DNA from: Roseicyclus amphidinii
GTDB lineage: Bacteria > Pseudomonadota > Alphaproteobacteria > Rhodobacterales > Rhodobacteraceae
DNA length: 64,000 bases
Direction: 5' to 3'
Assembly: GCF_030163755.1 (NCBI RefSeq)
Contig: NZ_JASJOE010000011.1
Coordinates: 1 to 64,000 of the forward strand
A model generated the notes under the pieces. The model saw only the letters and a program-made list of their open reading frames with translations, was not told where the DNA came from and did no database searches. Positions 1 through 8,527 of this stretch are shown in pieces; within the stretch, counting starts at the first letter, position 1, and each line of letters opens with the position of its first letter. Both the position numbers and the translations under genes were made by a program.

Positions 1-309
1 ACTTTCCCCATAGGATTGTCCAACACCCCCGCGGCTTCCTCCTTGGGAGGTTTTCCAACGCGGGTCGTGGTCGCACATCAACGCCACCGTTACGCCGCGA
101 CCCGCATCAGAAAACCTTCACCATAGCCGACGTTCACGGGGCGAATTCGATGCTGCGTCGCGGCCCGTCATTGACGCCGTTCGCTGCAGCCGCAAAATCG
201 CACGGAGAAGTAAAGACCGTGTCCAGGGACTTGTCTCTAGATGCTAACGGTGAGAGCCTCATAGAGGACACCTCAACAAGATCCACTTAGGAATTGGAAA
301 GAAGAAGTA
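1..309. other. Non-coding left edge, upstream of the Avs3-like module
   Basis: No convincing gene. A short stem (CCTCC 38-42 / GGAGG 46-50) followed by TTTT could be a weak terminator for a gene left of the window. An 8-bp inverted repeat GCGGGTCG (60-67) / CGACCCGC (98-105) lies beside it. Positions 7-19 carry one copy of a 13-bp repeat that recurs just after the Avs3-like genes. Any promoter for the downstream gene should lie at about 200-300, but no clear -35/-10 pair stands out. Confidence 0.5.
7..19. repeat. 13-bp direct repeat, left copy
   Basis: CCCATAGGATTGT at 7-19 recurs exactly at 7303-7315, and the match extends to 16 of 18 bases (7-24 against 7303-7320). The two copies bracket the AT-richer Avs3-like module and may mark its insertion boundaries. 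Confidence 0.5.
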
Positions 310-3300
310 TTGAGTAGACCTATAGATGTACTTGGCGCACCAGCATCAAACGCCGGAGATGAGTTTCATGAAGCCTGGGCGCTCGGAAACGCCCTGAAAT
401 TGCTGGACCCGACTACAGGTCTAACTGAGTTAACTGTTGAGGGTGTTAGGGACGCCGCAGAAACAAATGATAACGCCTATTGGGACGGCGTGGACTGCGC
501 ACTATACTTTGATGACACCGAAAATTCCGAAAACTCACGCGTTGAACTCGTTCAGCTAAAGTACTCGGTAACCGGTCAGAAAAAAAGTTGGACGCTGGCT
601 CGTTTTTGCTCATCAACAAAGAAGACAGGCAATAACTCAGTGGCGCGGAGGCTTGCAGACGCATTCAAGGGCGCGGCCAAAGGGAAAAGTCCTCGTAAAG
701 TGGAGGTATCGCTGAGCATCAAGCTCGTAACGAACCAGCCAATAGCAAAAGACCTGCTAAGTATTATAGCCAAGGCGGCAAATAGAACGTTGCAGGGAAA
801 CGATTACGACACGCTAAAACACGCTACGGGTCTCGGAAAAATCCAACTAGCCCAGTTTTGTAAGGTACTATCACTCGAAGGCGGAGAAAACGCCAGAGCA
901 GAGCTCCGTGAACAGAACACAAAGGCAATCGCCGAACTCGTTTTGAACCCAGTCAAAGACATGGCTGACAATCTGCGGGTGCGCATTCAGGAGCTGCTTG
1001 GGCCGGAAGGGAACAGAGCAGTCAAGCGCGACACAGTGTTAAGCTGGTTCAACCTGGGAAGAGGCCAAGGATTGTTTCCTTGCGAACCAAAATTCGAGCC
1101 CCTTTCAGAAACGATTCCGCGATCCATTACGGAAACTCTCGCTGGTGCGGTTCAAAAGCACTCACTGGTAGTTCTGCATGGGAAAGGCGGCTGTGGGAAA
1201 ACGACGACAGCTCGAAGTCTAGAAACCGCTTTGTTACCTGGCTCCCGAACCGTAGTCTACGACTGCTACGGCGCAGGCAGCTATCGTGACCCGTCTAGGC
1301 CAAGGCACAATTCGTGGCAGGGGTTCACGCAGTTATCCAATGAACTTGCAAGGTTAACCAATACGCCGCTGTTCTTTCCGTACAAAGAACGCGAAGATAT
1401 GGCTCCGTCATTCCGCCAGAAGTTGGAAACGGCGTCTGAAATATTTGGTCGAGAGAATCCTGATTCACTGTTGGTGATTGTCATCGACGCTGCGGACAAT
1501 ATTGTAATCCACGCAGCTTCACATACTCCGCCAGAAAGGTGCTTTCTGGATCAGTTGGTTGCGTTCACAGACCTTCCCTCCAACATTCGCATTGTGGTCA
1601 CGTGTCGCACCTCTAGGCTGCCCAGAATGAATCTGCCTGAGGGAACAGAAAAAGTCCTATGTCCCGAGTTTTCTCTAAGTGAAACAAAGGCAATAGTCGC
1701 GCTACATGGTTTGGAAGGAAGCGAGACAGAGATCAGCGATTTTCACGCGCTTTCGCGGTGTATTCCACGTGTTCAAACAAGTGCATTGGCCGGAGCAAGG
1801 TCTTTAGCAGATGCGATAGAATTCCTTCGCCCGAATGGAAAGTCACTCAACGAACTCTTTGATGCAAAGGTTAGCGAAGCATTCGACCGTAGTGGAGTCG
1901 ACATACGGCGGAGCTATTGGTGCGCAGCGTTGGATGAACTCTTCGCTCCCATACCCATCGACGTGCTATCCCGAGTTTGTGAACTTAACAACGAGGTCAC
2001 CGAAGACATTGTGAACGACCTTGCCCCGAACCTACGCGTAGGTGATCGGGGCGTTGAATTTTCCAACGAGGATTTCGAAGAGTACACTGAGCACACCGCT
2101 AAGGAGGCAACGGAAGCGGTTCGTTCGGTGATCGCTGAAGTTCTTGTGTCAGAACGGCTGAACTCGAGTTATGCGGCATCGCATCTGTTCGACGCACTTA
2201 TCGCTTGCGGCAGAAAATCTGAGATGGGGAAATTTCTTGGGGAAAAGGACGGTACTGCCTCAATCTCAGATCCGATTGTGAGGAGAAGAGTAGATCTTTC
2301 ACGCCTCCGAGCAGCACTCCACATTGCTTCAAATGATCAAGACGAAATATCAGTTGGAGAGACAATATTTGTTGGGGCCGAGGCGATGCGCACTTCTGGC
2401 AAGGTAGACGATCTAATATTGGCGAACTCTGATTTATCGGCTGCGTTTCTCGAAGAAACCATTGGCGCTCTCGTGCTCAATGACCCCGAGCAGCGCAGTA
2501 GGCAAGGCTCAGTTTTGTTCCACCTTGCAAGAGAAAAAGTCAGGCAGGGCAAACCCTTTGAAAGCCGCCTAAATCTGCAGGCCGCTGAAGAGTGGATGCG
2601 CCAGACCTTCAAAGATGAAAACCGACATCACGATTGGAGCACACAAAGGCGTGACGTAGTAGCAAGGCTTTTGACGTTCTTCGCGCTTCGAGGATGGTCG
2701 CTGGTCGAGCGGGATTGTGATCGATGGACGGACGCCGCTTACAGTGTAGCCCTACGCAAATGGGTGCTCGCGAAGATTGTGGTCCAATTCGGCCCGAGCG
2801 TGATCGCTGATGTCTTAGGGGGAATGGACCTCCGCTACCATTTTCTGGCAATCAATGCCCTGCGTCGAGCCGATGCTACGCCCTCACCCGAGCAGCTCGA
2901 AAATGCTCTCATCGGACTCTCCAAATTCGATTTTGAGATGATTGCGAAAGATGACGGATATGGTTCCGGACCGTCACTTACAGCAGAATTAAGAGATGAA
3001 ATCCTACTATTTCTCGAGGGGTTAGTGCTCACGGGGGAAATTGCGAAGGAACGTCCGAAGTTAATCTTGGATAGACTTCGAGTTGATTGGCCGCCAAATT
3101 TCCAAGGTATTCATCTAACCTATCCTTACCGCATAGACTTTGCGCTTCGCACAGCCATTTTGACGTCGCATTCAAACAGTGAGGAGCCTGACCTCAAAGC
3201 TTTCTTGACTGAACCGGAAAGGCCCAAAGAAGAAGAGCAAACTGAGGACAGCGAGAGGGAGTTCAGAATCGCAAAAGAGCGTTATGATGAGGTCTGCGGA

Positions 3301-6300
3301 CTGCTCCCGGTGTATGAAGCTTACGCATCTTTGCTAGGTGGCAGGAATAGTACAGCCACTAAGCATTTGGATCAGAAGATAACCAGCCTGGGTAGCGCAA
3401 GTAGCAGGAGTTATCACTTTTCATACGTAAAGAATATTCTGCGCCTCAGAGCGACCGATCTACTGCTTTCGTCTGGGTTGGACCGATCAACCAAAGTCAC
3501 TTTCTTGAAGTCCTCGCTGGCCAAAGGCGAGGGCTTTTCTGACCATGATGCTGAGCTGTGTACGATAATTCTGCACGATCCCTCAATGAAAGCGGTAGTT
3601 GCCGAAATATTGGAGCAAAAGTCTGGGGAAGTTCGACGGCTTCACGTGAGGGCAACCGAAAAATCTGAGTATTTGCTTTCAATAGCGCGCGTTTTCATGG
3701 ACTTCTCTAAAGACCATGCATCGGCGATCTTTTCGGACGCGCTGAAGACTGCAGAGGAGGTCGATCTCGAAGCATTAGACGTGTTACATGCTTTGTGCCG
3801 TGTCGTGAAACGGGAACGCCCAGATACATCAGAAACCAGAGAACTATTGTGCGCGTTTGCGAGCGTTGTACGGCACGCCGGTGAGTTGCTAGGTTCGGAA
3901 GATGGGTTTCCATTGGAAGAAGCTTTGGAGGCGATCTCTTTTTCAAACCCACCTGTCGGCGCGATGACAGCTTCTCGTTGGGGGGACGAGGGATTCACTA
4001 AACGCTGCGATGAAATGAAGCTCTTCCTAAGAGCTACACTCGACACAGGCTGGCTTAGCGGACCCGATGGATACACACTTGCTCAGATCTTGGGAGATGT
4101 CCCGCCATCGCTTGAAGACAGAATTCTGATTGGCTTAGGTGAGGCTTCTGACGATGTACGGGATGAGTTGTTAAGCCATCTCGTTGAGCGAAAGATTTTG
4201 GCAACGACACCCTACTCTGATGCCCACATTCCCGACAATCTTGAGAAGTTGTGTCGATCTGGGAAATCCGCAGCGGGAGCATGGTTCCGTCTTGAACGGA
4301 TCAGGAATTTCAAGGCGAGGGCCCAAGCGCCTCAAAATCCTAATCGCGGAAAAAACAATACAATCCCACCCGAACCCACAAAGGCAAGTAATAAGGATAA
4401 AGGTAGAGCTAACTGGGCCTCCGTTGATCCGTTGTCCGCTGATAAAATCGTTGAAGCTCAAGAAGCAGACCGAAATGCAAAAGTCTTCGACTTCAAAGAA
4501 CGTCTGCTTGAGTTGCGTGCGCGAGTTCAATTTTCAGATCGGACAAAGCACCTCAACACGCTGGCTCAATGCGCACGGACATCAAGATGGCCCGACACAG
4601 AGATAAAGGCGATCTTTGCGGCTTTGGACGATTGGCCGGGAAGAGCAACAAGCGATTGGTGCGCAAACGAACTTCCTAAGCTGACTGTGGACCTTGGCGG
4701 CAGAACGTTGGGATACAACTGGTATCATGGAGAACAGTTTACAGAGCTCCAGACGCGCTCCGGGCTGCCTGCGGCAGGCAGACGTAAAGTTGTCTTGGAC
4801 TTGGTTGAACAGAATGCCGCAAAGCTGGGTGCAGCCAGTCTTCTGAAGCTTTTGGCCGAGTATGCGAATAATTTGGATCAGCGTACAGCGGACGAATTAT
4901 TGGCTCGACTGATCGACCGTACTGAAGTACGCCTACACCTTGGCGACAGTGTACATGAACGGTACTCATTTGATCCGCAAGAACTGCCCTCAATAAAGAG
5001 TGAGGTCATCTCTGCTCTAATTTACAGGTATTTGGGCGACATTGATGCAAGAGTGCGCTGGCAGGCTTCTCACGCACTCTTGTGTGCCGTAAAGCTTGGC
5101 CTATCTGATTTGATAAAAGGCATCTTTGTCCATGCTATTGGGCCTTTCAATCACCACTACACCCTGCCAGATTGCCCCTTTCAAGAAATGAATGCTGACC
5201 AACAATTTTCACTGGTGTTAGCTCGAGCGTCATCGCAACACCCAAATATTATTGAGGAACACGAGGCTGATATACTCAAAGTCTGGGAAAAAAATCAGCC
5301 CCACATCCTGATCGGTCACTTCCTGGCGAGAGCTCTTAAACAGGCACGAAAATGCGGCGCGAACGTGGAAGTAGATGAAGTAGCCTTAGTATCAATGAAT
5401 GGCTCGGCTTCTGAAAGAGCACCGAGATTGAAGGACCGCTATGCTCGTGATTTCGATAGCCACGCAGACCCAGGGTCGAGATTTAGTTTCGACAGCATGG
5501 ACATCGTACCCTATTGGTACTCCCCTGCCTGCCGCATGTTCGTGGATCTATCATCGAGCGAGTTGATCCAAGTTGCCGAAGAATGGATCGTAGATCGCTG
5601 GGGTGGGCACAAAGAGACCAGCCGCTGGGTCAATGAACCCAGAAAAAGACGTATAAGAGATGAAGAATTTGGACTTCATTCGGCGGACCATGGCTCACGA
5701 CCGACAATCCATCGACACTCGGTCTACTTACAATGGCACGGTTTACACATGGCGGTCGGAGAGCTACTTAAGACGCGCCCGTTGGTCGAGTACGACAACG
5801 ATCATTACGACGCATTTGAAGGTTGGTTGGAACGCGACGACACGACCTACCCAACAGTCTGGATGTCTGATCTCCTCGGACCGTTGCCTCTCTCAAACGG
5901 ATATTGGCAACAACCTGAACCTGACCGGGAGGATTGGGTTGGTGAAATCGATACGGTTCATCCGCTGGAAGAAATAGTCGGAGAAGACGGCAGACTGGTT
6001 CTTGGTCAATATCGAGAGCACGCGATGTACGAGTATGGAGAGCAAGCAGCCCATAGCGAAGTTCGCAGTAAAGCTGCATTCGTACCAAGCAAAACGGCAC
6101 CTGCACTTTTGAGGGCCTACGCAGCCACAGCGGATTACTATGACATCTTCATTCCTGACCCCGACGATTTTGAAGAGAATGACGGGAAAGACAGCGATTT
6201 TAGCATCATCTCAGCTATCCAGCGGCCTTTGGCCGGTCGTGACCTCGGAGTTGATGAGGAAGACCCGCGCTGCTTCAAGGGGCGCGGTGTTCAAGCAGCC

Positions 6301-6705
6301 CCCTCAAGGACAGTCCTCGATGTTCTTCAAATACCGTCTGGTCCATCGTGGTCCTCATCTTGGGGCGTTGAGGAGAATGGGATTGCCGATTTGAGCTATA
6401 GCGCTTGGAGCACCACTCCGAACGACAGCGAAAGATCGATGCGACATCGATCTTATTCCTACGTCGACGGCTATAGGTTGAGCGTAACTGAACAGGCACT
6501 TCAAAAGTCCATGAATGCACTGGAATGTGATTTACTAGTTACAGTAAACCTAGAACGTTCGATTAGGAGCGAATATGGTAAAATCAGGAAAAAAAGCACC
6601 ACCAACAAAAGGGTCGAAGTCATCCGGCTCGGTCGGGACGGAACGTACGAAACGCGATCAGGCCATAGAGGAACTTGGACGCAAGCTAATCAGCGATCTG
6701 GATGA
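310..6705 (+). CDS. Avs3-like STAND NTPase with N-terminal PD-(D/E)xK nuclease
   Basis: A 2131-residue protein with the AVAST (Avs) architecture. Residues 1-130 look like a Cap4/DUF4297-type nuclease: W58-D-G-V-D62, then E79-x-x-Q82-x-K84. A STAND NTPase follows, with Walker A GKGGCGKTT at 291-299 and Walker B ending in Asp393. The remaining ~1700 residues are helical and repeat-like, as in Avs sensor regions. In this family the C-terminal part binds a conserved phage protein (terminase large subunit for Avs3) and the assembled NTPase activates the nuclease. The start is a TTG at 310 preceded by a weak purine-rich stretch; the true start could differ slightly. Base composition is visibly AT-richer than the genes to the right, suggesting separate acquisition. 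Assignment to type 3 rather than another Avs type is inference from the nuclease type and the small partner gene. Confidence 0.7.
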   Translation: MSRPIDVLGAPASNAGDEFHEAWALGNALKLLDPTTGLTELTVEGVRDAAETNDNAYWDGVDCALYFDDTENSENSRVELVQLKYSVTGQKKSWTLARFCSSTKKTGNNSVARRLADAFKGAAKGKSPRKVEVSLSIKLVTNQPIAKDLLSIIAKAANRTLQGNDYDTLKHATGLGKIQLAQFCKVLSLEGGENARAELREQNTKAIAELVLNPVKDMADNLRVRIQELLGPEGNRAVKRDTVLSWFNLGRGQGLFPCEPKFEPLSETIPRSITETLAGAVQKHSLVVLHGKGGCGKTTTARSLETALLPGSRTVVYDCYGAGSYRDPSRPRHNSWQGFTQLSNELARLTNTPLFFPYKEREDMAPSFRQKLETASEIFGRENPDSLLVIVIDAADNIVIHAASHTPPERCFLDQLVAFTDLPSNIRIVVTCRTSRLPRMNLPEGTEKVLCPEFSLSETKAIVALHGLEGSETEISDFHALSRCIPRVQTSALAGARSLADAIEFLRPNGKSLNELFDAKVSEAFDRSGVDIRRSYWCAALDELFAPIPIDVLSRVCELNNEVTEDIVNDLAPNLRVGDRGVEFSNEDFEEYTEHTAKEATEAVRSVIAEVLVSERLNSSYAASHLFDALIACGRKSEMGKFLGEKDGTASISDPIVRRRVDLSRLRAALHIASNDQDEISVGETIFVGAEAMRTSGKVDDLILANSDLSAAFLEETIGALVLNDPEQRSRQGSVLFHLAREKVRQGKPFESRLNLQAAEEWMRQTFKDENRHHDWSTQRRDVVARLLTFFALRGWSLVERDCDRWTDAAYSVALRKWVLAKIVVQFGPSVIADVLGGMDLRYHFLAINALRRADATPSPEQLENALIGLSKFDFEMIAKDDGYGSGPSLTAELRDEILLFLEGLVLTGEIAKERPKLILDRLRVDWPPNFQGIHLTYPYRIDFALRTAILTSHSNSEEPDLKAFLTEPERPKEEEQTEDSEREFRIAKERYDEVCGLLPVYEAYASLLGGRNSTATKHLDQKITSLGSASSRSYHFSYVKNILRLRATDLLLSSGLDRSTKVTFLKSSLAKGEGFSDHDAELCTIILHDPSMKAVVAEILEQKSGEVRRLHVRATEKSEYLLSIARVFMDFSKDHASAIFSDALKTAEEVDLEALDVLHALCRVVKRERPDTSETRELLCAFASVVRHAGELLGSEDGFPLEEALEAISFSNPPVGAMTASRWGDEGFTKRCDEMKLFLRATLDTGWLSGPDGYTLAQILGDVPPSLEDRILIGLGEASDDVRDELLSHLVERKILATTPYSDAHIPDNLEKLCRSGKSAAGAWFRLERIRNFKARAQAPQNPNRGKNNTIPPEPTKASNKDKGRANWASVDPLSADKIVEAQEADRNAKVFDFKERLLELRARVQFSDRTKHLNTLAQCARTSRWPDTEIKAIFAALDDWPGRATSDWCANELPKLTVDLGGRTLGYNWYHGEQFTELQTRSGLPAAGRRKVVLDLVEQNAAKLGAASLLKLLAEYANNLDQRTADELLARLIDRTEVRLHLGDSVHERYSFDPQELPSIKSEVISALIYRYLGDIDARVRWQASHALLCAVKLGLSDLIKGIFVHAIGPFNHHYTLPDCPFQEMNADQQFSLVLARASSQHPNIIEEHEADILKVWEKNQPHILIGHFLARALKQARKCGANVEVDEVALVSMNGSASERAPRLKDRYARDFDSHADPGSRFSFDSMDIVPYWYSPACRMFVDLSSSELIQVAEEWIVDRWGGHKETSRWVNEPRKRRIRDEEFGLHSADHGSRPTIHRHSVYLQWHGLHMAVGELLKTRPLVEYDNDHYDAFEGWLERDDTTYPTVWMSDLLGPLPLSNGYWQQPEPDREDWVGEIDTVHPLEEIVGEDGRLVLGQYREHAMYEYGEQAAHSEVRSKAAFVPSKTAPALLRAYAATADYYDIFIPDPDDFEENDGKDSDFSIISAIQRPLAGRDLGVDEEDPRCFKGRGVQAAPSRTVLDVLQIPSGPSWSSSWGVEENGIADLSYSAWSTTPNDSERSMRHRSYSYVDGYRLSVTEQALQKSMNALECDLLVTVNLERSIRSEYGKIRKKSTTNKRVEVIRLGRDGTYETRSGHRGTWTQANQRSG

Positions 6706-7273
6706 TCGGGACATAACCTCGAAATGGATGGCTGCTTATTTGTCTGAGCAGATGATCGCCTCTGATGAAGATGCAACACTCAAACAGGAAACTGCTGATC
6801 TGATTTTGAAGCTTTGGCGGGAACGACGCCACTACCCTGGCAGAGATCCAATGCAACGATATGAAAAAGCACTTTCTGCCATGGAGTTACAGCTATCCAT
6901 CGGTAATCCAGTTTTCCAAATCCGGACACCGTTTGAACCGACGAATGGCGCCAATGAGGATAAACTCAGCTTGGCCAGAAAGCTGAAGCACCATTCTGCA
7001 AGTTTGGCCTCCATATTGGTTAAGGAAGTCGTGGCAGAACTAGATCTCGATCAAGACCAGCTTGCTGAGATTGCCAATATTGCCGATCCAGACGCAGAAA
7101 CACGCTTTCTAAATGTCTTGAAGGTTGTGGTGTACGATACGGAAAAGGGAGACGATCAAAACGACCCGCACGGAGAAATTCGAGAGGCGATATCTGATCT
7201 TCGATATACTCTTGAAAGGCTTGAGGCAGCTCTTCTGCAAGAGGTCAAAAATGCGAAGCGAATAAAAAACTAA
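6575..7273 (+). CDS. Small partner of the Avs3-like protein (Avs3B-like)
   Basis: A 232-residue, charged, helical protein whose ATG lies 131 bp inside the end of the large Avs gene, with a good AGGAG Shine-Dalgarno a few bases upstream. The long overlap and shared strand imply coupled translation. Type 3 AVAST loci are annotated as a large nuclease/NTPase plus a small second protein, which fits. The N-terminus is Lys/Ser-rich; I see no catalytic motif. Its biochemical role is unknown to me. Confidence 0.6.
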   Translation: MVKSGKKAPPTKGSKSSGSVGTERTKRDQAIEELGRKLISDLDDRDITSKWMAAYLSEQMIASDEDATLKQETADLILKLWRERRHYPGRDPMQRYEKALSAMELQLSIGNPVFQIRTPFEPTNGANEDKLSLARKLKHHSASLASILVKEVVAELDLDQDQLAEIANIADPDAETRFLNVLKVVVYDTEKGDDQNDPHGEIREAISDLRYTLERLEAALLQEVKNAKRIKN

Positions 7274-7302
7274 TTTGATGCGCAATCTTGAGACATTGCC
7301 TT

Positions 7303-7315
7303 CCCATAGGATTGT
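7303..7315. repeat. 13-bp direct repeat, right copy
   Basis: Exact second copy of CCCATAGGATTGT, 30 bp after the stop of the small Avs partner gene, in the same orientation as the copy at 7-19. With the left copy it bounds the low-GC Avs module. Confidence 0.5.
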
Positions 7316-7438
7316 TCATCCTTCTACGCTGTGCGGCACCGCTCTGAGTAAGTAGCGAACGGCAGCTTTGTAGGCAGCGTGCTGGGCCCTTAGCAACTGC
7401 CGCGAAGGTCCGCTTCCCGCCCTTCACGGCGCGACCAC

Positions 7439-8527
7439 TCACGGAGGATCTCGTCGACCATTGGCACGCAAGTCTAATATCTGTTGTAACTGACCCTCAA
7501 ACTGACCCGGGGCTCCGGATAGGTCGATCGTTTTGAAGCGCAAAACATGGCCTTGCAGCTCCATGAGCTCGTCCACGGCTCCACCCGTCTGTGGATGAAG
7601 GAGCATGCCTTCCGAGGTAAGGCTGTGCGGATCGTCAGCCCGTTCCTGTGTGCGCAGGTAGGCGTAGAGCTGATAGAGATAGCCGCTCTTGAGGATCTCA
7701 CTGCGGTAGGTCGAACTGGAGAAGATCGCAGCGAATTTCGTGTCGATCACGATTCTTCGCCCCGTTGGGGGGTGCGAGAGCTGAATGTCTGTCTGCATCC
7801 CGGGCAGGATGGCGGCTAGACCGGGACTTTGGGCGGTCACTGGCCAAGACAAGCGGCGCCCCTGCGTCACCGTCCACCCGATCGGTTCCAATTCCAGTCG
7901 CAGCGCATTGCCGACCGCCTTTTCGAACAGTCGCCGGATCAATTGGTCCTGAGCTTCCGGCATGGAGCCGGTGGAGCGACCTGCTTCTTCCGAAGGAATG
8001 ACCGTCTCGAAGACCATCCTGGCAAGGGCCACCATCAAGCGGTCGCTTGTTTCGTTTCTCCCAATCTGGTCGCTGGATATCTCGCCCCAAGACGGGCGCG
8101 CCCCGGCCACTCCCATGCGTGTGAAATCTCCGGCAAGCTCGCGGCAACGATGTGCGACGAGGTCATTGGCGACACGCGTAGCCAGCCGTTCCAGCGCGGC
8201 TCGGACCAAGCGATTTCTGGGGGTGTCCATGGTATGTTCTTCGAAGCGGCAGGCGACGAGGCCGCGATCCATCAACCGACGTGAATTGGTCTCCAGCATG
8301 TCGAGCCGCCCCCGGACCCGGGAAAGCGTAGCCCTGCTGGGTTGGTATCCGCGGGATAGGTTCCGCCGTAACCGCTCTTCGACGACCTTGCTGAGCAGAC
8401 GCGCCACCAAATCGGGCAGGTCGCGCGCCATCTCAACTTCGCTGTCGAAGCGATCGCGGAACCGAACCAGATCAGCCGCATAGAGGAATAGAAGCCAGAT
8501 GTTGCGGAGAGGGATCGTGGCCGCCAT
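7439..8527 (-). CDS. mcrC: McrC, nuclease subunit of a McrBC modification-dependent restriction system
   Basis: A 362-residue McrC homologue. McrC is the endonuclease subunit that joins the McrB GTPase ring and cuts DNA carrying modified cytosines. The PD-(D/E)xK core is visible as Asp247 (GMQTDI) and Asp262-Thr-Lys264, followed by a tyrosine-rich helix at 282-290. The N-terminal half holds the helical McrB-contact region. Its ATG overlaps the mcrB stop (TGATG at 8525-8529), so the two are translationally coupled. It is the last gene of the minus-strand restriction block. Confidence 0.9.
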   Translation of the reverse strand: MAATIPLRNIWLLFLYAADLVRFRDRFDSEVEMARDLPDLVARLLSKVVEERLRRNLSRGYQPSRATLSRVRGRLDMLETNSRRLMDRGLVACRFEEHTMDTPRNRLVRAALERLATRVANDLVAHRCRELAGDFTRMGVAGARPSWGEISSDQIGRNETSDRLMVALARMVFETVIPSEEAGRSTGSMPEAQDQLIRRLFEKAVGNALRLELEPIGWTVTQGRRLSWPVTAQSPGLAAILPGMQTDIQLSHPPTGRRIVIDTKFAAIFSSSTYRSEILKSGYLYQLYAYLRTQERADDPHSLTSEGMLLHPQTGGAVDELMELQGHVLRFKTIDLSGAPGQFEGQLQQILDLRANGRRDPP

